Shown here piece by piece: positions 1-7,827 of a DNA stretch of 15,353 nt (positions within the stretch are counted from its first letter, which is position 1; each line of letters starts with the position of its first letter). Below the pieces are notes generated by a model, which was given only the letters and a program-made list of their open reading frames with translations, did no database searches and had not been told where the DNA came from. The stretch covers positions 1 through 15,353 of the forward strand of contig JAEWWF010000307.1 of the NCBI GenBank assembly GCA_023396465.1. Direction: 5' to 3'. The DNA is from Pseudomonadota bacterium. Lineage in GTDB: Bacteria; Pseudomonadota; Alphaproteobacteria; Rhodospirillales; Rhodospirillaceae. A program made the translations under genes and the position numbers.

Positions 1-1022
1 GTGACAGGCTGTCCGGTGTCGCTGGTGATGGTCAGGGCCGCCACCGCCGCGCGGATGCGCTCGGCCGCCGCCTCGGCCTCGGTGGCCGTGCTGTCGGGCA
101 GCATGAGCACGAATTCCTCGCCGCCGAAGCGGGCCAGCACGTCCTCGCGGCGCAGACAGGCGGAGGCCGTCTCCACGAAGGCTTGCAGCACCCGGTCGCC
201 GGCATCGTGACCGTGGCGGTCGTTGAGCTGCTTGAAGTGGTCGAGGTCGAGCAGCAGAAAGGCCGGCGCCGACCTTCCCCGCCGCGCCCGCGCCAGTTCC
301 CGCTCCGCCAGATCGGTGAAGGCCCGGCGGTTGTAGGCGTCGGTGAGCGGATCGCGGGTGGCCTGCCGGTTCAGTTCCGCGTGCAGCACCTCACTGGTCA
401 GCACCACCAGTCCGAGGACCAGAAGAATCCCCCAGGCGAAGCCGAACAGGAAGGTCGCCGTGCCCATCACTCCGTCGGGGAAGACGCTCCCGCCTGACGG
501 CGGCGCCACCATGACGGTGACGGTGCGAATGGCGAAGAATCCCGCGTGGATGAGGCAGAGGGCGGCCAGAACGTGGCGGCTCCTGGTGGCGGGGGCCTGG
601 TCATGGACAAGATCGCGGGCCGTCAGCACCAGCAGAACAAGGGTGACGACCGACATGATCACCACCCGCGCCGCCATTCCCCCCTCGCCGAGGAACAGCG
701 TCAGGCCAAGGGCGGCCACGACCAGCGGCACCCCCATTTGCGCCGGATGCAGCGGCCGGCGGGCCAAGCGGCGGGCTCCCAGCCAGAGCAGGGCATAACT
801 GGCGATGATGGCGACGTTGCCGATGACGATGCCGATGATCGGTCCGGCGATGGTGCGGGTGAGCGTCAGCGCGAGGCCCAGGCTGGCGCTGAGGAGTGCC
901 GCCGACCACAGTCCGATGCCCCGCACCGGCAGATGCAGACGGCTCGCCGCCGCCAGGGCGATACCGCCGGACAGCGTCGTCAGGGTCAGCGTAACGATCA
1001 GCGTCGGAACGTCCAACTCCAC
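1..1022 (-). CDS. Membrane-anchored diguanylate cyclase (GGDEF), 3' end cut by window edge
   Basis: The protein should make cyclic di-GMP from two GTP at the inner membrane. The frame is open from a GTG at 1020-1022 to the window edge, giving 340 codons and lacking only the last ~60 residues. An AAGGAG ribosome site lies 6-7 bases before the GTG. The N-terminal ~210 residues form about seven hydrophobic helices. The GGDEF domain follows, with RDPLTDAYNRR at its start, an RRED inhibitory I-site (RxxD) five residues before the signature, and the active GGEEF. It is a tandem paralogue of the gene at 1172-2368: both have the same length over the shared part with no net indel, and DNA identity near the left edge is very high. 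The membrane part is more diverged, so the two may sense different signals. The family call is secure; the sensed ligand is unknown. Confidence 0.93.
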   Translation of the reverse strand, partial: MELDVPTLIVTLTLTTLSGGIALAAASRLHLPVRGIGLWSAALLSASLGLALTLTRTIAGPIIGIVIGNVAIIASYALLWLGARRLARRPLHPAQMGVPLVVAALGLTLFLGEGGMAARVVIMSVVTLVLLVLTARDLVHDQAPATRSRHVLAALCLIHAGFFAIRTVTVMVAPPSGGSVFPDGVMGTATFLFGFAWGILLVLGLVVLTSEVLHAELNRQATRDPLTDAYNRRAFTDLAERELARARRGRSAPAFLLLDLDHFKQLNDRHGHDAGDRVLQAFVETASACLRREDVLARFGGEEFVLMLPDSTATEAEAAAERIRAAVAALTITSDTGQPV

Positions 1023-1135
1023 CAGAAGCTCCTTCGGGACGGATCGCCAAACGGCGGGACTACAGCGGCAAGGCTTTTATAGCTCATCCCAAAGGCGTGG
1101 CGCTTTAACACTTTGGGGCCGGTTGCCGGGGCTCG

Positions 1136-1156
1136 TTCTTCCTGGAAACGGAAGAA
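1136..1156. repeat. Short inverted repeat between the two diguanylate cyclase genes
   Basis: TTCTTCC (1136-1142) and GGAAGAA (1150-1156) form a perfect 7-bp stem with a 7-base loop, 16 bases past the stop of the upstream cyclase gene on the minus strand. There is no T-run on either side. It may be a weak terminator or processing site, or chance. The remaining ~150 bases between the two genes show only the duplicated ribosome site of the downstream copy. Confidence 0.3.
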
Positions 1157-1171
1157 GACGCCGTCCGGCTG

Positions 1172-2368
1172 TTAGGGGCTTGCCCAGGCGACGGCCAGAG
1201 TGTCCGGCTGTGGCCCGGCGACCATGGTCCGGTTGCGGCCGGCCGCCTTGGCCTGATAGAGGGCGGCATCGGCCCGGCGTAGGATGCCGGTGAGATCGTC
1301 GTCGGGGGTTAGCGGCGGTGGGACGACGCCGATGCTGACGGTGACGGTGACAGGCTGTCCGGTGTCGCTGGTGATGGTCAGGGCCGCCACCGCCGCGCGG
1401 ATGCGCTCGGCCGCCGCCTCGGCCTCGGTGGCCGTGCTGTCGGGCAGCATGAGTACGAATTCCTCGCCACCGAAGCGGGCCAGCACGTCCTGGCGGCGCA
1501 GACAGGCGGAGGTCGTCTCCACGAAGGCTTGCAGCACCCGGTCGCCGGCATCATGACCGTGGCGGTCGTTGAGCTGCTTGAAGTGGTCGAGGTCGAGCAC
1601 CAGAAAGGCCGGCATCTTGCGGCCGCGGCGGGCACTGGCCAGTTCCCGCTCGGCGAGGTCGGTGAAGGCGCGGCGGTTGAAGGCGTCGGTGAGCGGGTCG
1701 CGCATTGCCTGCCGTTTCAGTTCCGCGTGCAGCACCTCGCTGGTCAGCACCACCAGACCAAGGGCGCCGACGGTCACCCAGACGAAGCTGACGAGGATCG
1801 TCAAGGTGCCCATCAGGCCCTCGGGGAAAGGCGCGGTGTGCAGCGGCGGGTCTATCACCGCCATGACACCCCGATAGGCATAGAACAGCGCCTGGGCGGT
1901 GCAGAGGAGGGTGAGACCGTAGCGGGTGATCGTCGCTGGGGTGGTCTGTTGCATCAACTCGCGCATGGTCAGCAGCAGCAGGACCGTGGTGATGAACGAC
2001 ACGATCGCCAGCCGTGCCGCCAGACCGTCGTCACCCATGAACATGCCGACGCCAATGGCGGTAAGCGCCACCGGCACCACCATCTGGAGGGGATGCAGCG
2101 GCCGCCCCGCCATCCGGCGGGCGCCCAGCCATAGCAGCACCCGGCCAGCCATGATGACGGTATTGGCCAGCACGATGCCGACCACCGGCCCGGCGACGGT
2201 GCGGCTGAGCATCAGCGCCAGCCCCAGGCTGCCAAGCAGCAGTGCCCCCGACCACAGGCCGATCCCCCGCACCGGCAGGTGCAGACGGCTGGCCGCTGCG
2301 AGGGCTATGCCGCAGGAGAAGGTGGTCAGGGTCAGCGTAACGATCAGCGTCGGAACGTCCAACTTCAC
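1172..2368 (-). CDS. Membrane-anchored diguanylate cyclase (7TM-GGDEF)
   Basis: A 398-residue enzyme predicted to make cyclic di-GMP. The first ~210 residues contain about seven hydrophobic segments (near 7-26, 37-55, 61-81, 96-111, 119-135, 151-171, 185-208), a membrane sensor of no family I recognise. The GGDEF domain spans about 215-385: RDPLTDAFNRR at 223-233, DLDHFKQLND near 259-268, the RRQD I-site at 291-294 and GGEEF at 300-304. Catalytic and product-inhibition residues are all present, so it should be active and feedback-inhibited. The GTG start is preceded by AAGGAG. The upstream flank is unusually AT-rich and likely holds the promoter. It lies upstream of its paralogue at 1-1022 on the same strand, and the pair may be co-transcribed across the 149-base gap. 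There is no EAL domain. Confidence 0.95.
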   Translation of the reverse strand: MKLDVPTLIVTLTLTTFSCGIALAAASRLHLPVRGIGLWSGALLLGSLGLALMLSRTVAGPVVGIVLANTVIMAGRVLLWLGARRMAGRPLHPLQMVVPVALTAIGVGMFMGDDGLAARLAIVSFITTVLLLLTMRELMQQTTPATITRYGLTLLCTAQALFYAYRGVMAVIDPPLHTAPFPEGLMGTLTILVSFVWVTVGALGLVVLTSEVLHAELKRQAMRDPLTDAFNRRAFTDLAERELASARRGRKMPAFLVLDLDHFKQLNDRHGHDAGDRVLQAFVETTSACLRRQDVLARFGGEEFVLMLPDSTATEAEAAAERIRAAVAALTITSDTGQPVTVTVSIGVVPPPLTPDDDLTGILRRADAALYQAKAAGRNRTMVAGPQPDTLAVAWASP

Positions 2369-2685
2369 GGTCAGCTCCTTCGCCTAAGGTCTTAAAATTG
2401 TGTGGTTATGTATTGAAAGAACTAGATTTTACCACTGAAGGCGTAAGATGCACGTCTGTTTTTCTCGTAAAGATCTCCGACATCCCCCAGAGGGGGCAGA
2501 GGGGGGCAGTGCCTCCGGTCGCCGCCGCCCTTCGTGGATAGTGTTTCGCTTGCGTGCGAAACGGCGGGGTGTCGGTCGGGTTTACAGGTGGGCGGCGGCC
2601 GCGTCCGCCCGAGCGCTCTGGCGCTGTCTGGCCCGCCGCTTGCTGTGATGCCGCCGCCCCTTCACCGCACCGGAGCAGCCACGCA
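2369..2685. other. Intergenic region between divergent cyclase and transglycosylase genes
   Basis: About 317 bases without a convincing gene. Positions 2388-2442 are strikingly AT-rich against the surrounding DNA and probably hold the minus-strand promoter of the cyclase gene, but no -35/-10 pair stands out. CCCCC-AGA-GGGGG (2484-2496) and the perfect inverted repeat GTTTCGC-N6-GCGAAAC (2543-2562) are the only ordered structures; neither is followed by a T-run. A 66-codon open frame at 2448-2648 is Arg/Ala-rich and looks non-coding. GGAG at 2672-2675 is the ribosome site of the transglycosylase gene. Confidence 0.55.
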
Positions 2686-3561
2686 ATGCGGATGATCGCC
2701 CTTCGGATGAGTCTCGCCCCCCTCCTATTCTACGCCGCCACGACGGCGGCCCAGGCGGGGCCGGCGGCGACTCCCGGCGAGGCGGCTTTCCGCGAGGGTT
2801 TGCGATACGAACATGCCGAGGGGGTGGGGCGCGATTACGACCGGGCGCTCGGACATTACTGCCGCGCCGCCGCCGCTGGTCATGCCGAGGCAATGTTCGC
2901 CATCGCCTGGATGCATCTCAACGGACGCGGCGTGGATCAGAGCGACGGACGCGGGGTGGCGTGGCTGAAGGCCGCGGCCAAGGCCGGTCATGGCACGGCG
3001 CCGAAGCTGCTGGCGCGGCTCGCGGGTATCACGGCCGAGGGGGCGCCGCGCTGTCCCGGCACCCAGCCGCCGATGCCCGCCAGCGGCGGCCGGCTGCCGC
3101 TCAGCCCGCCCGCCGCCTACCGCGAGATCGTCGAGCAGGTGGCGACGGAGTATGAGCTAGACCCCAATCTGGTGCTGGCGGTGATGGCGGTCGAGTCGGC
3201 CTATCGTCCCGATGTGATCAGTCCCGCCAATGCCCAGGGGCTGATGCAGCTGATTCCCGAGACCGCCGCCCGCTTCGGCGTCAGCGACCCCTTTGATCCG
3301 GCCCAGAACATCCGTGGCGGGGCGCGCTATCTGCGCTGGCTGCTGTCCCTGTTCGAGGGCGATGTCACGCGCACCCTGGCCGCCTACAACGCCGGCGAGA
3401 ACGCCGTCCTGCGCCATGGCGGCATTCCGCCCTACGAGGAAACCCAGACCTACGTGGTGAAGGTTCGCCGCTACTACGAGGCGGAGTTTCACCCCTTCGC
3501 TCCCGGCCTTGCCACTCCGCCAATGGCGGTCGTCCAGGTGGCGGCGGCGCAGACGCGGTAG
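2686..3561 (+). CDS. Periplasmic lytic transglycosylase with SEL1 repeats
   Basis: A 291-residue enzyme that should cleave the MurNAc-GlcNAc bond of peptidoglycan. The ATG at 2686 has GGAG 10 bases upstream and opens a signal peptide (about 1-24, cut after AAQA). The frame stays open further upstream, but that part lacks a signal and is unlikely to be used. Residues 33-115 hold about two SEL1/TPR-like repeats (GVGRDYDRALGHYCRAAAAG and a second at 70-105). The SLT domain covers about 145-270: catalytic Glu170 in the AVESAY motif, GLMQL at 185-189, AYNAGENAV at 233-241, and a closing YVVKVRRYY stretch. The fused SEL1 repeats suggest a partner-binding role. It converges with the LysE-type gene, with 27 bases between stops and no visible terminator. 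Confidence 0.93.
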   Translation: MRMIALRMSLAPLLFYAATTAAQAGPAATPGEAAFREGLRYEHAEGVGRDYDRALGHYCRAAAAGHAEAMFAIAWMHLNGRGVDQSDGRGVAWLKAAAKAGHGTAPKLLARLAGITAEGAPRCPGTQPPMPASGGRLPLSPPAAYREIVEQVATEYELDPNLVLAVMAVESAYRPDVISPANAQGLMQLIPETAARFGVSDPFDPAQNIRGGARYLRWLLSLFEGDVTRTLAAYNAGENAVLRHGGIPPYEETQTYVVKVRRYYEAEFHPFAPGLATPPMAVVQVAAAQTR

Positions 3562-3588
3562 GGCGCGCGGTAAGGGCTTAGGGCGGGT

Positions 3589-4215
3589 TCAACTCCACGC
3601 CTGCACGCCGAGCGTCCCGGCCATGGCCACCAGCGCCAGACCACAGGCGGCGTTGACGGCGCGATAAAGGGTCGGGGTAAGAATACGGCGGAACCACGCC
3701 GTCACCCCGGCGGCGATGAAGCACCACAGCACCGACGACGTCATGAAGCCGGCGAAGAACACGGCGTAGTGCGTCGGCTCCGGCCGTTCGATGCCGAGCG
3801 CCACCAGCGCCCCGCCCAGCGCCATCCAATAGGCGACGGCGAAGGGATTGGTGAGCGACAGCAGGGCGCCGGCCACGAAGGCGCCGCCGGGGGCTCCCGC
3901 CGCCGCCTCGGCCGTGGCTGCCGGCATGTCGCCGCGCACGGCGTCGCGCAGGGCCTGAAGGCCGAGCCAGGCCAGCAGCGCCACCCCGGCCGCCGCCAGC
4001 AGGCCGCGCGCCGCTGCCACCTCCATCAGCACGCCGGCCCCGGTCAGGCCGATGATTGCCCAGGCGGCATCGCCGATCAGCGATCCCACCTGCACGGCGA
4101 AGGCCGGGCGGAAGCCATGGGCAAGGCCGCGCCGCAGGGTCTCCGCCGCCACCGCCCCCGGCGGGGCATTGAAGGCGAGGCCAATCCAGAAGGCGGCGAT
4201 GAACAAGGTGAGCAT
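3589..4215 (-). CDS. LysE/RhtB-family amino-acid-type exporter
   Basis: A 208-residue inner-membrane protein with about six hydrophobic helices, the usual size and layout of LysE/RhtB efflux carriers. The N-terminal FNAPPGAVAAETLRRGL block (15-31) corresponds to the family's PGP-containing motif, and NPFAVAYW (123-130) to the NP motif opening the second half. The substrate, perhaps an amino acid or related metabolite, cannot be read from sequence. The ATG at 4215 is chosen because the hydrophobic region begins there and GGAGG lies 11 bases upstream. A start 20 codons earlier would add an Arg/His/Pro-rich stretch unlike the family. An AraC-type regulator lies beyond the small Dabb gene on the same strand and may control it; that link is inferred. 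Confidence 0.9.
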   Translation of the reverse strand: MLTLFIAAFWIGLAFNAPPGAVAAETLRRGLAHGFRPAFAVQVGSLIGDAAWAIIGLTGAGVLMEVAAARGLLAAAGVALLAWLGLQALRDAVRGDMPAATAEAAAGAPGGAFVAGALLSLTNPFAVAYWMALGGALVALGIERPEPTHYAVFFAGFMTSSVLWCFIAAGVTAWFRRILTPTLYRAVNAACGLALVAMAGTLGVQAWS

Positions 4216-4343
4216 GGCGGGCAGGGCCTCCGGCACGGGATGACGATGTCGCGCCAATGTGCTGCGGCGCCGCATCCGCGTCTTGAAGCCGATTGCGGTG
4301 GCGGGCAGGATGCGCCCCGACTTATCACTTCGCGAGAAAGAGC

Positions 4344-4640
4344 ATGATCCGCCACATCGTACTGTTCAGCGCCAAGGACAAGAACGACCTGCATACCATC
4401 CACCGGGGCCTGTCCATCCTGCGCGACATCCCCCACGCCCGGACGCTGGAGGTCATGCTCAACGAAAAGCACGATGCCTGGTCGGACGAGATCGACGTGG
4501 TGGTCTACGGCGAGTTTGACGACGAGGTGGCGCTGGCCGCCTACAAGGCCCACCCGCTGTATGAAGAGAGCATCCGCCGCGTGCGGCCGCTGCGGGAAAC
4601 CCGCATCGCGGTTGATTTCACGTCCCCGACGCGGGACTGA
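4344..4640 (+). CDS. Dabb-domain (stress-responsive alpha/beta barrel) protein
   Basis: A 98-residue small protein. It starts with IRHIVLFSAKD and has the alternating strand-helix pattern of the Dabb (dimeric alpha-beta barrel) family, ending in the typical HPLYEESIRRVRPL block. Dabb proteins are ferredoxin-like dimers. Some act on polyketides or other small molecules, many are called stress-responsive, and the specific role here is unknown. The ATG at 4344 has an AAAGAG-like ribosome site close upstream. The frame opens 17 codons earlier, but those residues do not fit the family. Its last 23 bases overlap the 3' end of the AraC-type gene on the other strand. It sits between that regulator and the LysE-type exporter. 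Confidence 0.85.
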   Translation: MIRHIVLFSAKDKNDLHTIHRGLSILRDIPHARTLEVMLNEKHDAWSDEIDVVVYGEFDDEVALAAYKAHPLYEESIRRVRPLRETRIAVDFTSPTRD

Positions 4641-5442
4641 CGCCCTTCCGCCACCGCGCCGGCGTGGTGCCCATCACCCGCCGGAACGCGGTGGTCAGGT
4701 GGCTCTGATCGGCGAAGCCCAGGGCCGCCGCCGTCTCGGCGATGGGGGTGCCAGCATCCAGCATCCGCCGCGCCGCCGCCACCCGCAACTGCTGGTGCCA
4801 CAGGCGCGGCGGCAGGCCGTGGCGGGCGTGGAAGCTGCGGGCCAGATGATAGCGGCTGAGGCCGCAGACCGCCGCCAGCTCCGCCAGGTCCACCGGCCGG
4901 TCCAAGGTTGCTCGCAGGTATTCCGCCGCCCGCGCCAGCCGGTCGGGCGCCGCCGGGCATGGGCCAAGGGGCGGGCGGTCGGCGTGGCGGCGGATCAGAT
5001 CGCCGAGCGCCATCTCCAGCGCCTCCATTTGCGACCCGCCGGCTTCCTCCAATGCTTTCGGCGCCGCCAGCCGCACCAGGGCAGTGGCCACGGTGGTATC
5101 GTCGATCACCGGCTGGGCGAGAGCGACCATGGCCCCGTCGCGGCCGGTGACCTCGGCGGCGATGGCGGCGAAGGCGTCGGGGCTGACGTAGAGCGACACG
5201 AAGTCCGCCGCCGGCCCCTCGAACCGCCCCGCCTGCACGGCGCCAGGAGCATAGGCGGTGATGGCGCCGGCGGCGACGTCATGGTGACGGTGATCGAGCC
5301 ACAAGTGTTCGCGCCCGGTCAGGTTGACGCCGATCACCCAATCGTCGTGGAAATGGCGGTCGTAGGCGAGACTGCCGCCCGGCGCCCGCACCCGCACCAC
5401 CTCGATGCCGCCGTGCCGCCACAGGCGGCTGACCGCTGCCAT
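4618..5442 (-). CDS. AraC-family transcriptional regulator
   Basis: A 274-residue DNA-binding regulator. Residues 1-110 form an AraC-type cupin ligand domain (DRHFHDDWVIGVNLTG at 28-43, HRHHDVAAGAITAYAPGAVQ near 51-70). Residues 165-265 form the double helix-turn-helix: first helix pair around DLAELAAVCGLSRYHLARSF, second around IAETAAALGFADQSHLTTAF, ending in PARWR. The ATG at 5442 is preferred because GGGAG lies 7 bases upstream. A GTG at 5481 would add 13 residues but has a poor ribosome site. Regulators of this type often sit beside LysE-family exporters, so the exporter at 3589-4215 is a plausible target. The divergent EF-G-like gene shares the upstream region. The effector is unknown. 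Confidence 0.92.
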   Translation of the reverse strand: MAAVSRLWRHGGIEVVRVRAPGGSLAYDRHFHDDWVIGVNLTGREHLWLDHRHHDVAAGAITAYAPGAVQAGRFEGPAADFVSLYVSPDAFAAIAAEVTGRDGAMVALAQPVIDDTTVATALVRLAAPKALEEAGGSQMEALEMALGDLIRRHADRPPLGPCPAAPDRLARAAEYLRATLDRPVDLAELAAVCGLSRYHLARSFHARHGLPPRLWHQQLRVAAARRMLDAGTPIAETAAALGFADQSHLTTAFRRVMGTTPARWRKGVSPASGT

Positions 5443-5512
5443 GTCGTCGCTCCCGCCGCTGTCTCCGAAGGTCACTATCACGGCAGGTCCGTCGCCGGGT
5501 CAATGGAGCGGT

Positions 5513-5541
5513 GCAGCAATGCCGATGTTGCATGGCAGCAA
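5513..5541. promoter_or_regulatory. Direct repeat upstream of the AraC-type gene
   Basis: GCAGCAA occurs at 5513-5519 and again at 5535-5541. The copies are 22 bases apart start to start, about two helical turns. AraC-type proteins bind direct half-sites spaced this way, so this could be an autoregulatory site. Two 7-base copies are weak evidence on their own. Confidence 0.25.
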
Positions 5542-5559
5542 GAAAAGGACCGAAAACCG

Positions 5560-5575
5560 CCGAAATCGATTTCGG
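5560..5575. promoter_or_regulatory. Perfect 16-bp palindrome in divergent promoter region
   Basis: CCGAAATCGATTTCGG is a perfect palindrome with no spacer, between the AraC-type gene (-) and the EF-G-like gene (+). Its symmetry and its place in the only gap between the divergent genes fit an operator for a dimeric regulator. It is not the direct-repeat type expected for AraC proteins, so another factor may bind it. The remaining gap shows no clear -35/-10 pair. Confidence 0.4.
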
Positions 5576-5712
5576 TTGCGCCTGCCCCTGACACGGGTGG
5601 AGCATGGGTGTGGGGCTCGCCGGAGCCGATGCGCCACCCGCACCGTCGCCCCGGCCGGCGCCGCAACAGCGCCGGACAGCCCTTGGGTCAACGAGGGAGA
5701 AGGAGACGGTCC

Positions 5713-7764
5713 ATGGTCGGCAAGGCATCAACGCCCCGCGTGGCGGCCCTGGTGGGGCCATACATGGGCGGCAAGACGACGCTCCTTGAGAGCATTCTTC
5801 ATGCGGCAGGCGCCACGCACCGCCGCGGTACGGTAAGCGATAAATCCTCCATCGGCGATGCCTCGCCGGAAGCCCGCGACCGCCAGATGAGCGTCGAGGT
5901 CAACGTCGCCTCCTGCGCCTGGCTGGACGAACCGTGGACCTTCCTCGACGCCCCCGGCTCCACCGAATTCCTTCAGGATGCCCTGGCCGCCGCCGTGGTG
6001 GCCGACGTGGCGGTGGTGGTCTGCGACCCCGAGCCCGAACGGGCGGTGATGGTGGCGCCCATCCTGAAATTCCTCGACGACCGGCACATTCCGCACGTCG
6101 TCTTCATCAACAAGGTCGATCACCACAACGTCGACGTCCGTGCCGCGCTGGAAGCCTTGCAGGTTCATTCCCAGCGGCCGCTGGTGCTGCGCGAGGTGCC
6201 CATCAAGGAGGGCGACGAGATCGTCGGCTATGTCGATCTGGTCTCGGAACGCGCCTATCGTTACAAGCCGGGCGAGCCGTCCGACCTCATCCGCATCCCG
6301 GCGGGGACCGGCGACGGCGAACTGACCGCCCGCCAGGAGATGCTGGAAACCCTCGCCGACTTTGACGACCACCTGATGGAGGAACTGCTGGAAGAGGTGG
6401 TGCCGCCGAAGGAAGAGGTCTACGCCGATCTCGCCAAGGATCTGGAAGATGACAAGATCGTGCCGGTGTTCTTCGGCTCCGCCGACAAGTGCGAGGGCGT
6501 CCGCCGTCTTCTGAAGGCGCTGCGTCACGAGGTGCCGGGGCACGAGGCCGCCGCCCTGCGTGCCGGGCTCGACCTGGAGGCTGCCGGCGAGGCGCCGCTG
6601 GCGCAGGTGTTCAAGACCGTTCACGCCCCCCATGCCGGGAAACTGTCCTACGCGCGCGTCTGGAACGGCGTCGTGAAGGACGGCATGGCCCTCGAAACCC
6701 CCGCCGGTGGCGGCGGCAAGGTGACCGGCGTGTTCACCCTGTTCGGCGGCGAGACCCGCAAGACGGATCAGGCCGTGGCCGGAACGGTGGTGGCGCTCGG
6801 CCGGCTGGAGGACGTGCCGACCGGCGCCGTGGTGGGGGTGAAACCGCCCGCCGAGGCCGAATGGTTCGCGCCGCTGACGCCGTTGTTTGCCCTCGCGTTG
6901 CGCCCGGCCAAGCAGGGCGACGATGTGAAGCTGTCCGGCGCCCTTCAGAAGCTGTGCGAGGAAGACCCCAGCCTGTCGGTCGAGCAGAACGCCGATACCG
7001 GCGAGATGCTGCTGTGGGGGCAGGGGGACACCCATCTTCAGGTGGCGGTGGCCAAGCTGGCGCGGGTGTATCATGTGGACGTCACCACCGCGCCGCCGCA
7101 GGTGCCGTACAAGGAAACCATCCGCAAGGGCGCCCAGGTGCAGGGCCGCCACAAGCGGCAGACCGGCGGTCATGGTCAGTTCGGCGACGTGCATGTGCGC
7201 ATCAAGCCGCTGAGCCGGGGCGAGGGCTTCGCCTTCACCGACCACATCACCGGCGGGGTGGTGCCGCGCCAGTACATTCCGGCGGTGGAGCAGGGGGTGC
7301 GCGAGTATCTGGCGCGCGGCCCGCTCGGCTTCCCGGTGGTGGACGTGGCGGTGGAATTGTTCGATGGCAGCTATCACACCGTCGACAGCTCGGAGATGGC
7401 CTTCAAGACGGCGGCGCAGATCGCCATGCGCGACGGCATGCCGCAGTGTGACCCGCTGCTGCTGGAGCCGCTGCTGATGGTCGAGGTCAGCGTGCCGAGC
7501 GAGTACACCTCCAAGGCGCAGCGGGCGCTGTCCAGCCGTCGCGGGCAGATTCTCGGTTTCGACCGCCGTCCGGGGTGGGAGACCTGGGACATCGTGACCG
7601 CCTGCGTGCCGCAGGCGGAAATGCACGATCTGATCGTCGAGCTGCGCTCGGTGACCATGGGGGTCGGCACCTTCGCGTGGCGGTTCGAGCGATTGCAGGA
7701 GGTGCAGGGCCGCACCGCCGATCAGGTGGTCGAAAAGCGCAAGCAGGATCTGGCCTCGGCCTGA
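5713..7764 (+). CDS. EF-G-like GTPase (EF-G2-type paralogue)
   Basis: A 683-residue protein with the full five-domain layout of elongation factor G. The ATG has AAGGAG 7 bases upstream; the open frame extends left but antisense to the AraC gene. G1 is GPYMGGKT (15-22), G4 NKVD (133-136), G5 GSA (255-257). Two G-domain positions differ from canonical EF-G: the switch I RGITI block reads RQMSV (Thr to Ser60), and DTPGH reads DAPGS (79-83), replacing the catalytic His. Domain III-V landmarks are kept: HKRQTGGHGQFG (480-491), GGVVPRQYIPAVEQG (514-528), GSYHTVDSSEMAF (552-564) and CDPLLLEP (579-586). It therefore probably binds GTP and the ribosome but hydrolyses slowly. Such paralogues exist beside the true fusA, and it is not in an rps/tuf operon here. 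Its cellular role is uncertain. Confidence 0.93.
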   Translation: MVGKASTPRVAALVGPYMGGKTTLLESILHAAGATHRRGTVSDKSSIGDASPEARDRQMSVEVNVASCAWLDEPWTFLDAPGSTEFLQDALAAAVVADVAVVVCDPEPERAVMVAPILKFLDDRHIPHVVFINKVDHHNVDVRAALEALQVHSQRPLVLREVPIKEGDEIVGYVDLVSERAYRYKPGEPSDLIRIPAGTGDGELTARQEMLETLADFDDHLMEELLEEVVPPKEEVYADLAKDLEDDKIVPVFFGSADKCEGVRRLLKALRHEVPGHEAAALRAGLDLEAAGEAPLAQVFKTVHAPHAGKLSYARVWNGVVKDGMALETPAGGGGKVTGVFTLFGGETRKTDQAVAGTVVALGRLEDVPTGAVVGVKPPAEAEWFAPLTPLFALALRPAKQGDDVKLSGALQKLCEEDPSLSVEQNADTGEMLLWGQGDTHLQVAVAKLARVYHVDVTTAPPQVPYKETIRKGAQVQGRHKRQTGGHGQFGDVHVRIKPLSRGEGFAFTDHITGGVVPRQYIPAVEQGVREYLARGPLGFPVVDVAVELFDGSYHTVDSSEMAFKTAAQIAMRDGMPQCDPLLLEPLLMVEVSVPSEYTSKAQRALSSRRGQILGFDRRPGWETWDIVTACVPQAEMHDLIVELRSVTMGVGTFAWRFERLQEVQGRTADQVVEKRKQDLASA

Positions 7765-7787
7765 GCCGGTACAGGAGCATGATGCCG

Positions 7788-7821
7788 CCGCCCCCGCCGG
7801 CCCGATGGCTGGCGGGGGCGG
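7788..7821. terminator. Strong hairpin between convergent EF-G-like and SDR genes
   Basis: CCGCCCCCGCC (7788-7798) pairs with GGCGGGGGCGG (7811-7821). The stem continues inward with one G-T and three more pairs to a CGAT loop, about 15 pairs in all. It sits 23 bases after the EF-G-like stop and 6 bases before the SDR stop, so it can serve both strands. There is no T-run, as is common in GC-rich alphaproteobacteria. Confidence 0.6.
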
Positions 7822-7827
7822 TGTGCG

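Noticed and set aside
2448..2648. 66-codon plus-strand frame upstream of the transglycosylase gene
   Set aside because: It has no ribosome site, an Arg/Ala-rich composition and no recognisable feature.
4474..5712. 413-codon N-terminal extension of the EF-G-like frame
   Set aside because: The extension runs antisense to the AraC gene. The ATG at 5713 has AAGGAG and begins directly before the GTPase domain.
5728..7626. 632-codon open frame on the minus strand
   Set aside because: It is antisense to the EF-G-like gene and His/Arg/Gly-rich, a typical mirror frame of a GC-rich gene.
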